A stretch of DNA of 64,000 nucleotides, taken from the NCBI RefSeq assembly GCF_017163935.1, contig NZ_JABVZR010000002.1, positions 62,001 through 126,000 on the forward strand. Direction: 5' to 3'. The notes under the pieces are model-generated. The model did not search any database and was not told where the DNA came from. It saw only the letters and a list, made by a program, of their open reading frames with translations. This document shows positions 18,693 through 27,123 of this stretch, piece after piece; within the stretch, counting starts at the first letter, position 1; each line of letters opens with the position of its first letter. This DNA comes from Novosphingobium terrae (lineage in GTDB: Bacteria; Pseudomonadota; Alphaproteobacteria; Sphingomonadales; Sphingomonadaceae). The position numbers and the translations under genes were made by a program.

Positions 18693-19799
18693 ATGACCGC
18701 CTTCCTGATCAATGGCCGCTTCCTGAGCAGGCCCACGACCGGCGTCGACCGCGTGGCGATCGAACTGGTCCGTGCGCTGCAAAAGCGCCGCAACGCGGGT
18801 GCGCCCATCGAGCTGTCGATCGCCGTTCCCGCCGACGCGCCGGGCGATGGGGCGATCCGCGCCTCCCTCAACCTCGATGCGGACTGCCCGATCCTGCGCT
18901 CTCGCCACCGCGGCTATGGCTGGGAGCAGATCGCGCTGCCCATGCTCCAGCCCGACGCCATGTTGCTCAGCCTCTGCAACATGGGGCCAGTGCTACGGCG
19001 CCGACAGCTGGTGCTGATGCATGATGCCCAGATTTACGATGCTCCGGGCAGCTACAGCCCCGCATTCCGCTGTGCCTATCGCCTGCTGCAGCCCCTGCTG
19101 GCACGCCGGGCGCAGCATATTGCCACGGTTTCGGACCATTCTGCGCAGCGCCTGAGGCACCATCGGGTTGGCGGCCTCCGCGATTTTCACGTTCTGCCCA
19201 ATGGCATCGATCATCTCGATGCGATCATACCGGACGACACGATCCTGAGCCGTCTCGGATTGCAACCGGGCAGTTATCTTCTGGCGATCGGCGCCAAAGC
19301 CTTTCACAAGAACATTCCCATGCTGCTGGCGGCCCATGCCGCTCTGCCTGCGCCGCGCCTGCCTTTGGTGCTGGTCGGCGGTGGCGAGGCAGGCGAAGAC
19401 GTGATCTCGACGGGACGGGTCAGCGATGGCGAGCTTAAAGCGCTCTATAGCCACGCCAGACTGTTCCTTCTGCCCTCTCTGACCGAGGGTTTCGGCCTGC
19501 CCGCACTTGAGGCCATGGCCTGCGGCTGCCCGGTGCTGACCTCGGACGGCGGCGCCCTGCGCGAAACCTGCGGCGAGGCGGCGGCCTATTGCCCTCCCAT
19601 GGACAGGCCCAGCTGGACGGCCCGCATCGGCGCTTTCTCCACCTCTGAGCGGAAGCTGGAGGCGATGCGCCGGGCCGGACTGGCCCATGCGGCGCGGTTC
19701 CGCTGGGACAGTGCCGCCGGACGCTTGCTTCAAATGGTGGAAAGCGCGAAGCAGCCCGTGGAGCGCCATGATCCGCAAGCGGTTGTCGCGCGCGGCTAA
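18693..19799 (+). CDS. Glycosyltransferase family 4
   Basis: About 368 residues with GT-B architecture. The N-terminus, FLINGRFLSRPTTGVDRVAIELV, is typical of GT4 mannosyl- or rhamnosyl-type transferases of capsule loci. The C-terminal domain shows FLLPSLTEGFGLPALEAMAC, containing the E-x7-E donor-site motif, followed by SDGGALRE. It forms a two-gene operon with the preceding GT2, and a hairpin 40 bases after its stop probably ends transcription. The product is probably a cytoplasmic-face enzyme of EPS repeat-unit assembly. Confidence 0.9.
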   Translation: MTAFLINGRFLSRPTTGVDRVAIELVRALQKRRNAGAPIELSIAVPADAPGDGAIRASLNLDADCPILRSRHRGYGWEQIALPMLQPDAMLLSLCNMGPVLRRRQLVLMHDAQIYDAPGSYSPAFRCAYRLLQPLLARRAQHIATVSDHSAQRLRHHRVGGLRDFHVLPNGIDHLDAIIPDDTILSRLGLQPGSYLLAIGAKAFHKNIPMLLAAHAALPAPRLPLVLVGGGEAGEDVISTGRVSDGELKALYSHARLFLLPSLTEGFGLPALEAMACGCPVLTSDGGALRETCGEAAAYCPPMDRPSWTARIGAFSTSERKLEAMRRAGLAHAARFRWDSAAGRLLQMVESAKQPVERHDPQAVVARG

Positions 19800-19839
19800 G
19801 GCGGCCTGCCCCAGCAAGGAAGACATATAAAAATAGAAT

Positions 19840-19860
19840 GCGAGGGGGTTACCCCCTCGC
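19840..19860. terminator. Perfect hairpin after the GT2-GT4 operon
   Basis: Nine-base arms GCGAGGGGG and CCCCCTCGC around a TTA loop, 40 bases beyond the plus-strand GT4 stop. There is no T-run after it on the plus strand. On the minus strand the following bases are ATTCTATTTTTATATG, T-rich, so the hairpin suits termination of minus-strand transcripts at least as well. Confidence 0.6.
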
Positions 19861-20022
19861 GCTCCCATGACTGTCTACCTCGCGCATAACCGACCTGTTT
19901 GGCACGAACTCATGGCTCCGCAGGCAGGGACGATATGTTGCGCAAACCCATGTGATCGCCTGCGGCGCTGCAAACTTAGCCCAAGGCCGAACCCATAGCG
20001 CTACGCAGACATTAAAGGGAGC

Positions 20023-20042
20023 GCGAGGGTTATGACCCTCGC
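20023..20042 (+). terminator. Hairpin with downstream T-rich run between convergent genes
   Basis: Eight-base arms GCGAGGGT and ACCCTCGC around TATG, followed on the plus strand by ATTTTCCTTCTT, a fair intrinsic terminator. It lies 37 bases before the stop of the minus-strand GT4 and would block read-through from the plus-strand operon. Confidence 0.6.
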
Positions 20043-20078
20043 ATTTTCCTTCTTACCCCCTTCCTGATCAATCATCGC

Positions 20079-21230
20079 CTAATTGATCTGCGTAAACCGT
20101 CGGATTTTCCGGTCGAAATGGGCAACCGAAAACCGCTCCGCCTGCTCGACAGCATGGCGCGGATCGAAATCGCGCAGGAAATCCTCCATGCGGCCGACTG
20201 CTTCGATCAGATCCTCGACCTCCTGGCGCGCAAACAGCACCCCGGTACGCTCCGGCACGACACTGTCGAGCAGGCCACCGCGCCCCAGTCCCACCACAGG
20301 CCTGCCCGAGGCCATGGCTTCCACCGGGGTCAGGCCGAAATCCTCTTCCGCCGTCATCACCAGCGCACGCGCACGCGCATAGGTCTGGCGCAGCTGTGTG
20401 AAATCGAGATGGCTGACAAAGCGGATGTTCGGTTTGGCCCGCGCCTTCAGCGCCTTGGCCATTCCCCCGCTACCAACCATCACCAATGGCAGGCCATTCT
20501 CGTTGAAGGCATCCACGGCCAGATCGGGGCGCTTGTAGGGCACCATCTGGCCGACCCAGAGGTAAAAATCGTCGATCTCGCCGGAAGGGCTGAACAGGCT
20601 GGTCTCGACCGGGGGGTGGATCACCTCGGCCTCGCGGCGCCAGAACTTGCGGATGCGCTGCTGGATAAAGCTGGAATTGGCCGCGAAATGATCGACCCTT
20701 GCGCTGGAACTCACATCCCATTCGCGCAGCCGGTGATACATGGTGGGCATCGCCATCCTGGCCAGCAGGTTCGCCTCTTTGCGATATTGGTGATAATGGT
20801 CCCAGATGTAGCGCATGGGCGAGTGACAATAGCAGAAATGCTGCGCATTGGGCGCGGTGATCACACCTTTGGCCGGCCCTGCCTCGCTGCTGATTACCAG
20901 ATCGTAATCCGACAGGTCCAGCTCTTCCAGCGCCATCGGCATCAGCGGCAGATAATATTGATAAAACTTCCGCGCATAGGGCAGCTGGTTGATAAAGCTG
21001 GTGCGGACATTGGCCGCCCTGATCCGCGCGGACATCGCCGAGGGATCGTAGACATGGGTGAGGATATCGGCGTCGGGATAGAGATTGAGCAGGCGTTCAA
21101 GCACCCGCTCCCCGCCGCGCATCGCCACCAGCCAGTAGTGGACCAGCGCCACCTTTGGCCTTGACCGTCCGTGGGAGAGGATCGCTGGACTTCGAGCGGC
21201 GGCAGCAAAGCCGGGGGCGAGCAGGTTCAT
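20079..21230 (-). CDS. Glycosyltransferase family 4 (WbaZ-like)
   Basis: About 383 residues, GT-B fold. Typical signatures are VALVHYWLVAMRGGERVLE near the N-terminus, HSPMRYIWD in the middle and EEDFGLTPVEAMASGRPVVG in the donor domain, including the E-x7-E motif. The HSPxRYxWD block is shared with mannosyltransferases of the WbaZ type, so mannose or a related sugar is possible but unproven. The ATG overlaps the stop of the tyrosine-autokinase gene by four bases (ATGA), placing it at the end of the sugar transferase, barrel and autokinase operon. Confidence 0.9.
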   Translation of the reverse strand: MNLLAPGFAAAARSPAILSHGRSRPKVALVHYWLVAMRGGERVLERLLNLYPDADILTHVYDPSAMSARIRAANVRTSFINQLPYARKFYQYYLPLMPMALEELDLSDYDLVISSEAGPAKGVITAPNAQHFCYCHSPMRYIWDHYHQYRKEANLLARMAMPTMYHRLREWDVSSSARVDHFAANSSFIQQRIRKFWRREAEVIHPPVETSLFSPSGEIDDFYLWVGQMVPYKRPDLAVDAFNENGLPLVMVGSGGMAKALKARAKPNIRFVSHLDFTQLRQTYARARALVMTAEEDFGLTPVEAMASGRPVVGLGRGGLLDSVVPERTGVLFARQEVEDLIEAVGRMEDFLRDFDPRHAVEQAERFSVAHFDRKIRRFTQIN

Positions 21231-23353
21231 GTGTAATACTCGCTATACTTGTTGTAGTAAAAGGCGGGGTCCTCGCGGGTGAAATAGGCGCGCTTGGTCA
21301 GATCGACCTGATTGAGCGCCACACCCACAACATTGACGAGGTTCTTGGGCAGGCGCCCGCGCGCCGTGCGAATGGCAAAGGACGAGGTGTCACGCCATTT
21401 GGCCACCAGCACCACCGCATCGGCCCGCGTGGCCAGCGTGCGTGTCGCCGCGATCGGCAGGATCGGCGGCAGATCGAGGATGATCCGGTCGAATTTGCCG
21501 CGCATCGCCTCCAGCAATTGCGGGAAGAGCGGCCCGGTCAGCAATCTTTCGGAATCCGCCGAATTGGCACCCAGCGGGATCACGCAAAGCATGCGGTCCT
21601 GGACCAGATGGTCGATGTTGAGCGGCACGGAGCCATCCAGAATCTCGATCAGCCCCGGGTGATCCGGGCCGACATTGAACTGGCGGCTGATCCCGCGGCG
21701 GCGCATGTCACAGTCGATCAGCAGGGTGCGCGCCCCGCCTTCGGCCAGCACATGGGCCAGACAGCAGGAGGTCATCGTCTTGCCCTCGCCCGGCAGCGCC
21801 GAGGTCAGCGCGATCACCTGTGCCCGGCCCGTGGTGGACTGGTCTATCGCGGTGCCCAGCACCCGGAAGGCCTCGGTGAAGGCCGAACGGGGGCTGTCCT
21901 GAACCGCCGAGAGCGCGGGCGGCCTTTCAGCATGCACCGAAGAAAGCAGGGGGATCGAGGCCAGATAGTTTTCGGCCAGATTGTGCTCGACATCATGCGC
22001 CGTCGTCACGCCGAGGAACAGCGCATCGGTGATATAGGCCCCCACCACACCGACGCCCAAACCGATCACCGCCGCCAGCGCGATCACCAGCGGAATGTTG
22101 GGCGAAAGCGGCTTTTTCGGTTCTGAAGCCAGCGAGAGGATGCGCGCCATGGGGCGCTCACTGCCTTCTGCTGCCAGCAGTTGCTTATAGCTGCTCAGAT
22201 AGGTGTCATAGATGCCCTGCGAGGCGTTGGCCGCGCGTTCAAGCCCGCTGAGCCCCACCATCGCGGCATTGTTGTCCGCCAGCTTCACCCGCGCGCCCTC
22301 AAGGCTAGCGTCAAGCGAGGACAGCCGCTCCTGCGACACATTGCGCTTGGCCTGCAGATTGGACATCACGCGGCCAATTTCCGCCTGAATGCGGCTGCGC
22401 ACCTCCTGCAGCTGGTTCTGGCTCTGGATCAGCGCGGGGTGATTGGGGCCATAGCGCGATTGCAGATTGGCAACCTGCCCCGCCAGCTGCCCTTCCTGCG
22501 TGCGCAGATTGGCGATCACCGGCGAATCGAGCGCCTCACCAACGTCATCGCCCGAAGACCCCTTGCGCAGCTGCTCGATCGCCGTGTCGAGCCGCGCCCG
22601 ATCCTCGACCGCCGAAGCGCGCGCCTTGCTGACCTCCAGATTGTAGGCAGAAATCTCCTGCTCGGCCAGCGAGGCGCCCGAGGTGCTGAGCAGATTATGC
22701 GCGATGCGATATTGCTGCAGCGCCTCGGTGTCCGACTGCGCCTGAGCCCGCAGCTTTTCCAGGCGCCCTTCCACCTGCTTGCGCAGGCGCAGGTTGCGGT
22801 CCTGCTCGGCGGTGACCTGCCACTGCGCATATTGGCGGGCATATTCATTCACCACCATCTGCGCTTCACGCGCTGAGGGCGCATCATAGCTGATGGTCAG
22901 CGCATAGGTCTGGCTGTTCCGCTTGGCCGAAACATGATGCATCAGAATGTCGTAAACGGCTTGCGACGGCATGACGATGCCGGCGGGCAGCGCCTGCGTC
23001 ACCTTCGCGGCCATGTCCTGCGATTCGATGATTGCCGTCTGCGTGTCGACCAGCTGCGTTTCGGGCACGGCTGCGGTCGTCTCATCAGGGCTGCTGCCGG
23101 GCGCCTGTTTGGCGTTGTCCAGCACCATCACCGTCGCCTCGGCACGCCAGGTCTTGTGCGAAAAGAAGCTGAAGGCCGCGCCGACCAGCAGGCCGAGGAC
23201 AGCGCATCCCACGATGATCCCCAGCCGTCGGCGCAGGAAGCTGACCGTGCCGATCAGATCGAGCCGGTCTGAAACGGCGATCGCCTGATCGCCCAAATTC
23301 GCAATCGCGGGTGTTTCCGCGTGTTTGGCCACAAGTTCACGCGAGCCGCTCAT
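21227..23353 (-). CDS. Wzc/ExoP-type polysaccharide co-polymerase tyrosine autokinase
   Basis: About 708 residues. The N-terminal Wzz domain has a first membrane helix near residues 45-66 (GIIVGCAVLGLLVGAAFSFF), then a long periplasmic coiled-coil part rich in Gln, Glu and Ala (about 170-390). A second helix lies near 420-445. The C-terminal BY-kinase has Walker A ALPGEGKTMTS near 521 and Walker B RIILDLPPI. The last residues form a tyrosine cluster (AYFTREDPAFYYNKYSEYY), the usual autophosphorylation site. It controls EPS chain length and polymerisation at the inner membrane together with the outer-membrane export protein. Kinase and adaptor are fused in one chain. Confidence 0.95.
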   Translation of the reverse strand: MSGSRELVAKHAETPAIANLGDQAIAVSDRLDLIGTVSFLRRRLGIIVGCAVLGLLVGAAFSFFSHKTWRAEATVMVLDNAKQAPGSSPDETTAAVPETQLVDTQTAIIESQDMAAKVTQALPAGIVMPSQAVYDILMHHVSAKRNSQTYALTISYDAPSAREAQMVVNEYARQYAQWQVTAEQDRNLRLRKQVEGRLEKLRAQAQSDTEALQQYRIAHNLLSTSGASLAEQEISAYNLEVSKARASAVEDRARLDTAIEQLRKGSSGDDVGEALDSPVIANLRTQEGQLAGQVANLQSRYGPNHPALIQSQNQLQEVRSRIQAEIGRVMSNLQAKRNVSQERLSSLDASLEGARVKLADNNAAMVGLSGLERAANASQGIYDTYLSSYKQLLAAEGSERPMARILSLASEPKKPLSPNIPLVIALAAVIGLGVGVVGAYITDALFLGVTTAHDVEHNLAENYLASIPLLSSVHAERPPALSAVQDSPRSAFTEAFRVLGTAIDQSTTGRAQVIALTSALPGEGKTMTSCCLAHVLAEGGARTLLIDCDMRRRGISRQFNVGPDHPGLIEILDGSVPLNIDHLVQDRMLCVIPLGANSADSERLLTGPLFPQLLEAMRGKFDRIILDLPPILPIAATRTLATRADAVVLVAKWRDTSSFAIRTARGRLPKNLVNVVGVALNQVDLTKRAYFTREDPAFYYNKYSEYYT

Positions 23354-23405
23354 GGTTTCCCTCCATCGCTCGGTTCCATGGTGTTAAGGGGCTGGTACTT
23401 TTGCG

Positions 23406-24662
23406 TCACAACACAACCCTCACACCCACGGAGCCGGAAAAGCCGCTGTAGGAGCGCCCGGAAGCGCCCCCCCATTGCTGGCGCCAGCCTGCCTGTGCCA
23501 GCAGGCCGACATTGCGCGTCAGCCGGTAATGCCCGCCAGCCCCCGCCTCGACACGGCGGTCAGAGCGCGGCAGGCCGCGATAATCTTCCTGCGTGTAGGC
23601 GGCATGGGCATCGACCAGCACCCGGTCGCCCAGAGCGCGCTGGCCCTTCAGATCAAAGGTGCTGCGCACGATGGCCGGCGAGTTCGTCAAGGGGCTGGCA
23701 TCGACGTCGCGCCGCCCGGTGGCCGTCAGGCGCCACATCGGCGTCGGCGTCCAGTTGCCGGCCAATTTATAGCTGATGCCGCTGACCGGCGGGGAGGACG
23801 CCAACTGGAATGTCTGCCGCATATAGCCGACCGCCGCCTCGGCATCGATGACCGAACTCACCGCGACATGCACCCCCGCCAACGCCGCATAGCCGCTGGA
23901 ATTGCGGGGATAGCCAAGGTTCTGCGCATAGGTGACCTGATTGACGCTCAGCTCCGTATAGAGCCGCAGCGCGGGAGACAGGCGGTATTGCGTTTCCAGC
24001 ATGCCCTGGCGGACTGTGGCGTTGCGATAGGACAGGTCGACGGGCACGCCCTGGATCGCGGCCTTGAGATAGTCCTGCGTGCGCAGCGATCCATCAAAGG
24101 CCACTTCCAGAATGCCGCCGCTGCGCGCCAGCCTCACATGGAGCTGCTTTCTGTTGTAAAGAACCGGATGATCGGTGGTGAACTGATCGCCGGCGGTGCC
24201 ACGCATCTCATAGTCACGCGCCAGCTCTCCATCGGCGTTCACGGTGATCCGGTGGCCCAGATCCAGCCTGGTGCGCGCTGAGCCATGATAGGTCGAGGTG
24301 TCCTCGGCACCGATCTTGGCATAGCGCTGCAGCATGCCCCCCGCCGACAGCTCCGCCCAATGGCGAGCGGAGGTGGTGGCCAGATGCAGGTCGGACTGCA
24401 GAATGCCGATGGTGTCGGCCCTGCTGCCGGTGTCGACATTGTAGATGTTGGAATTGCCCTGCGCCTGAAGCGTGGTTTCATTGCGCAGCACCAGCGCATC
24501 GCCCAGCGGTACGCCCGGGCTGTTCTCAGGATCGAACATCTCGGTGGGCGTGAGTACGCGCGCCGTCTGCGCGCTGGCGACGCGCGGCAGGGCCAGCATG
24601 GCCAGCAGCAGCGTGGCGCGCGTGACCAGCGTCGGCGCCCGGCGCTTGGCCTTGCCGGACAT
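23406..24662 (-). CDS. Outer-membrane beta-barrel protein of the EPS locus
   Basis: About 418 residues from the ATG at 24662, which gives a clean signal peptide (LLLAMLALPRVASAQ, cleavage after ASA). The mature part is rich in alternating polar/aromatic strands (LHVRLARSGGILEVAFDGSL, YRLSPALRLYTELSVNQVTY) and ends in a short hydrophobic strand (GSVGVRVVL), as in outer-membrane barrels of the BBP2/porin-2 type that accompany EPS export. The start is uncertain: the same frame is open upstream to an ATG at 24893 or 24887, the latter overlapping the sugar transferase stop as TGATG, which would add about 75 residues before the signal. Likely role: outer-membrane channel or secretin-like partner for the polysaccharide. 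Confidence 0.8.
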   Translation of the reverse strand: MSGKAKRRAPTLVTRATLLLAMLALPRVASAQTARVLTPTEMFDPENSPGVPLGDALVLRNETTLQAQGNSNIYNVDTGSRADTIGILQSDLHLATTSARHWAELSAGGMLQRYAKIGAEDTSTYHGSARTRLDLGHRITVNADGELARDYEMRGTAGDQFTTDHPVLYNRKQLHVRLARSGGILEVAFDGSLRTQDYLKAAIQGVPVDLSYRNATVRQGMLETQYRLSPALRLYTELSVNQVTYAQNLGYPRNSSGYAALAGVHVAVSSVIDAEAAVGYMRQTFQLASSPPVSGISYKLAGNWTPTPMWRLTATGRRDVDASPLTNSPAIVRSTFDLKGQRALGDRVLVDAHAAYTQEDYRGLPRSDRRVEAGAGGHYRLTRNVGLLAQAGWRQQWGGASGRSYSGFSGSVGVRVVL

Positions 24663-24886
24663 CACATAGATGACGCGGTTTGCGGCGATCTCCCGCCGCT
24701 CCTCCCCCGCTGTCAGCATGACCACCAGCAGGCGGGCCAGTTGCCAGGCCTCGGCAAGATGCCCCGACGGGGACGGGCTGGACGAGGCGCTCCGTATGGC
24801 CGGGGCGTTCTTTACGCTTTGATCAGGCAGTCGGATGACCGCCTGCCGCGAGGTGCCGCTCTTTCCTAAGGTCCTGCGCGCCGCCA

Positions 24887-25741
24887 TCAGCATGCCCCCT
24901 TGCGTGTAAGCACAGCGGGCAAGGTGGCCAACAGCAGCTTCCCGTCGAACACGAAGGAGCGACGGCGCAGATAGAGCCGGTCGGCGGCAACCCTGCGGCG
25001 ATAGGAGGTATCGCTGCGCCCGCTCACCTGCCACACCCCGGTCAGCCCGGGCTTGCATTGCAGATAGCAGCTGGCATGAGCGCCATAGCGCGCCAGCTCC
25101 TCCTGCACGATCGGGCGTGGGCCGACCAGCGTCATCGTGCCATTGAGAACGTTGTACAGCTGGGGCAGCTCATCGAGGCTGCTCTTGCGCAGAAAGTCCC
25201 CGAACCAGGTCACGCGAGGGTCTTTGGACAGCTTGCGGTTATGCGCCCATTCGCTGCGGAAGGCGGGGTTGCTTTTCAGCAACTCGTTCAACCGACTCTC
25301 CGCATTGCGATGCATCGAGCGCAATTTGTAGCATTGGAACGCCTTGCCATCGCGGCCGATGCGGCTGTGCGCGAAGAAGGGCGGTCCACGATCCGTCAGC
25401 CAGATGATCAGCGCCAGCATCAGGATCAGCGGCATACACAGCACCAGCAGACACAGCGCACCGGCAACATCGCGCGATCGCGCCAGCCATTCCGAGGCCT
25501 GCCCCGACACAGCGCGGCCCGCATCCGGTTGATACCTGCCCTGCACCACCCGGCTCCATGGCTCGGTGGCGGCTTTGGCGATCACCGGATAGCGATCCCG
25601 GTTCCAGTCCACCGCGGGCCGCTCCTCATCGAGGATGATCAGCTTCTCGACCGGCGAGGGCGGCGACCAGAGCAACAGAATCGGAGACGCCACGATCACC
25701 GCCTGGCCGCCGTCTTGCACATCTGTTCGTGAGGTCAGCAT
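24887..25741 (-). CDS. Undecaprenyl-phosphate sugar phosphotransferase (initiating enzyme)
   Basis: About 284 residues, short form with one main membrane helix (CLLVLCMPLILMLALIIWL, about residues 95-115). The catalytic part has PPFFAHSRIGRDGKAFQCYK and KLRSM, then LRKSSLDELPQLYNVLNG and MTLVGPRP. These are the bacterial sugar transferase signatures (PF02397; ExoY/WcaJ/GumD type). It transfers a sugar-1-phosphate to undecaprenyl phosphate, the first step of EPS repeat-unit synthesis. The N-terminal 90 residues are soluble and lack the four-helix region of full-length WcaJ. It is first in the minus-strand EPS operon and divergent from the export gene at 26004. Confidence 0.93.
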   Translation of the reverse strand: MLTSRTDVQDGGQAVIVASPILLLWSPPSPVEKLIILDEERPAVDWNRDRYPVIAKAATEPWSRVVQGRYQPDAGRAVSGQASEWLARSRDVAGALCLLVLCMPLILMLALIIWLTDRGPPFFAHSRIGRDGKAFQCYKLRSMHRNAESRLNELLKSNPAFRSEWAHNRKLSKDPRVTWFGDFLRKSSLDELPQLYNVLNGTMTLVGPRPIVQEELARYGAHASCYLQCKPGLTGVWQVSGRSDTSYRRRVAADRLYLRRRSFVFDGKLLLATLPAVLTRKGAC

Positions 25742-26003
25742 GGGATGTCACATCACCAATCGAATGGAGAAAGACAGGTTTGACAGCGCCCGAGTGGCAC
25801 CATCACGCCTATGACGATTTCCCAATTTCCCATGCCGCACAACCGAGCATCCGGTGTAGGGATGCCTACTCAAAGTGGTTAAGGAAACATTGCCTTCTGC
25901 GCCGGGCCTCTCACTCAGAATAGCGATTTCGGGTGATCGCGGGCTTGGCTATGCTGCGTGAAATAACTGTAACCAGCCATTCCCTGGCGCGAGGAGACGG
26001 CGC

Positions 26004-26615
26004 ATGAAGACCATCGCCAGACTGTTGCGTTCCCATTCGCGGCAAGCCCTCACGGCGGCTTGCCTGGGCCTGGTGGGGATCACCGCCCTGTCTGCCCCGC
26101 TCGGCGCCAGTGTGGTGCGAACCACCGTGGCGCAGCTCAACCAGGACTTGCGCGCGGGCTATCAGATCGGCGCGGGTGACCATCTGCGCATCACCGTCTT
26201 CGACGAACCCACACTGACGAATGATTATATCGTCAACGAGAGCGGCGCTGTCGCCTTCCCGCTGATCGATGAGGTCCCAGCCGATCAACTGACCACATCG
26301 CAATTCGCCGGCAAGCTCGCCGAGAAGCTCAAGGCCGGCGGTTATGTGCTGACCCCGAAGGTGGCGGTCGAGATCGTCAAACATCGCCCTTTCTATATTC
26401 TGGGCGAGGTCAGCAAGCCGGGCGAGTATCCCTATACCGGCGATCTCACGCTGGCCCAGGCCGTGGCGACCGCCGGTGGTTACACCGCGCGGGCTGACAC
26501 GCGCACCATCAAGATCCAGCGCCGGTCAGGCGAGCAGCCCATTCAGGTCAAGCTGGATGCTCCGCTGCGGATTGCGCCCGGTGATACAATCATCATCAAA
26601 GAGGCATTTTTCTGA
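26004..26615 (+). CDS. Polysaccharide export protein, Wza/GumB-like
   Basis: About 203 residues with an N-terminal signal sequence and a strong ribosome binding site (GAGGAG). The poly_export domain is YQIGAGDHLRITVFDEPTL through VAFPLIDEV, and one SLBB domain follows (RPFYILGEVSKPGEYPY). It lacks the long C-terminus of Wza and has no clear lipobox, so it resembles the short GumB-type periplasmic or outer-membrane ring. It should pair with the Wzc-like kinase and probably the beta-barrel. It is transcribed alone, divergent from the sugar transferase gene across 262 bases that must contain promoters for both. Confidence 0.92.
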   Translation: MKTIARLLRSHSRQALTAACLGLVGITALSAPLGASVVRTTVAQLNQDLRAGYQIGAGDHLRITVFDEPTLTNDYIVNESGAVAFPLIDEVPADQLTTSQFAGKLAEKLKAGGYVLTPKVAVEIVKHRPFYILGEVSKPGEYPYTGDLTLAQAVATAGGYTARADTRTIKIQRRSGEQPIQVKLDAPLRIAPGDTIIIKEAFF

Positions 26616-26861
26616 TAATTTCAGGAAATAAAAATACGATCCTGGCATCGAAAATGAATAGTTAAAAAGTACTGATGCTAAAATACCAGACACAAGATCG
26701 TAATCATCAGCCGATTCCCGACAGACTGATGTCAAAAGGCGCGAATCATAGCCATACCTCCTTGAGGCATGGAAGTTTCCCGCATCTCCTCGACTTTACA
26801 GATTATACCTGTCGGGCGGCATCACCGTGATGCCGCCCGTATTCGTACAGTGGTGTCTTAT

Positions 26862-26900
26862 TTTGGGATGCCTCACCCCCTCGAAATGGGTTATCCCAAA
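26862..26900. promoter_or_regulatory. Inverted repeat TTTGGGAT / ATCCCAAA
   Basis: Perfect 8-base arms (26862-26869 and 26893-26900) separated by 23 bases. They could form a terminator-like stem for the export gene or an operator. The arms are widely spaced, so a protein site is only one possibility. Confidence 0.4.
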
Positions 26901-26916
26901 GGGGTAGAATCATGGG

Positions 26917-26955
26917 TTAAGTCACTGTTTTAAGTATTAATTCGTGACTTAAAAC
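26917..26955. promoter_or_regulatory. Nested inverted repeats, candidate operator for the LuxR-type gene
   Basis: TTAAGTCAC (26917-26925) is the exact complement of GTGACTTAA (26944-26952). An overlapping pair, GTTTTAAGT (26927-26935) and ACTTAAAAC (26947-26955), is also perfect. The two alternative pairings share one arm, about 170 bases upstream of the regulator start. This looks like an operator or a switchable stem. Confidence 0.45.
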
Positions 26956-27123
26956 TAGTTAACAATGCGTAACCACAAGTTGGTTGATTTCAATTAGCTC
27001 ATGCAGCATCCTCAAAAAAAATGAGGGTGTTCGGAGTCGCACCGAACAGGCATGCCACTCTTGATGGCATGGAAAAAATTCCATGATTGCGTCTGGTGGA
27101 GATAAGAAATCGGGGAAAGAAAA

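Larger units (their letters stand above)
19840..20042. repeat. Region bounded by related inverted repeats, possible structured element
   Basis: The 203 bases between two convergent genes are bounded by two hairpins that share GCGAGGG/CCCTCGC arms. In addition CCCTCGCGCTCCC near 19854-19866 is the exact reverse complement of GGGAGCGCGAGGG at 20017-20029, so the whole unit can fold back on itself. Inside, CCGCAGGC (19918-19925) pairs with GCCTGCGG (19958-19965). It could be a double terminator, a small mobile repeat (MITE/REP-like) or a structured RNA. Confidence 0.45.
26616..27123. other. AT-rich intergenic region upstream of the LuxR-type regulator
   Basis: About 508 bases clearly richer in A and T than the rest of the window. 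It holds no open frame worth calling. It contains two sets of inverted repeats (26862-26900 and 26917-26955) and a third, CCTCA/TGAGG around A-rich bases, at 27010-27027. Promoter-like sequence lies between about 26925 and 27060. The first part also holds the 3' end of the export gene transcript. A small RNA is possible but unproven. Confidence 0.45.

Noticed and set aside
19861..20022. Possible tRNA or riboswitch between the convergent EPS operons
   Set aside because: No cloverleaf, acceptor end or known aptamer pattern; kept only as an inverted-repeat element.
27010..27027. CCTCA-A8T-GAGG hairpin before the LuxR-type gene as a terminator
   Set aside because: The arms are only about five bases, the loop is A-rich, and there is no T-run; it lies too far from the previous gene's end.
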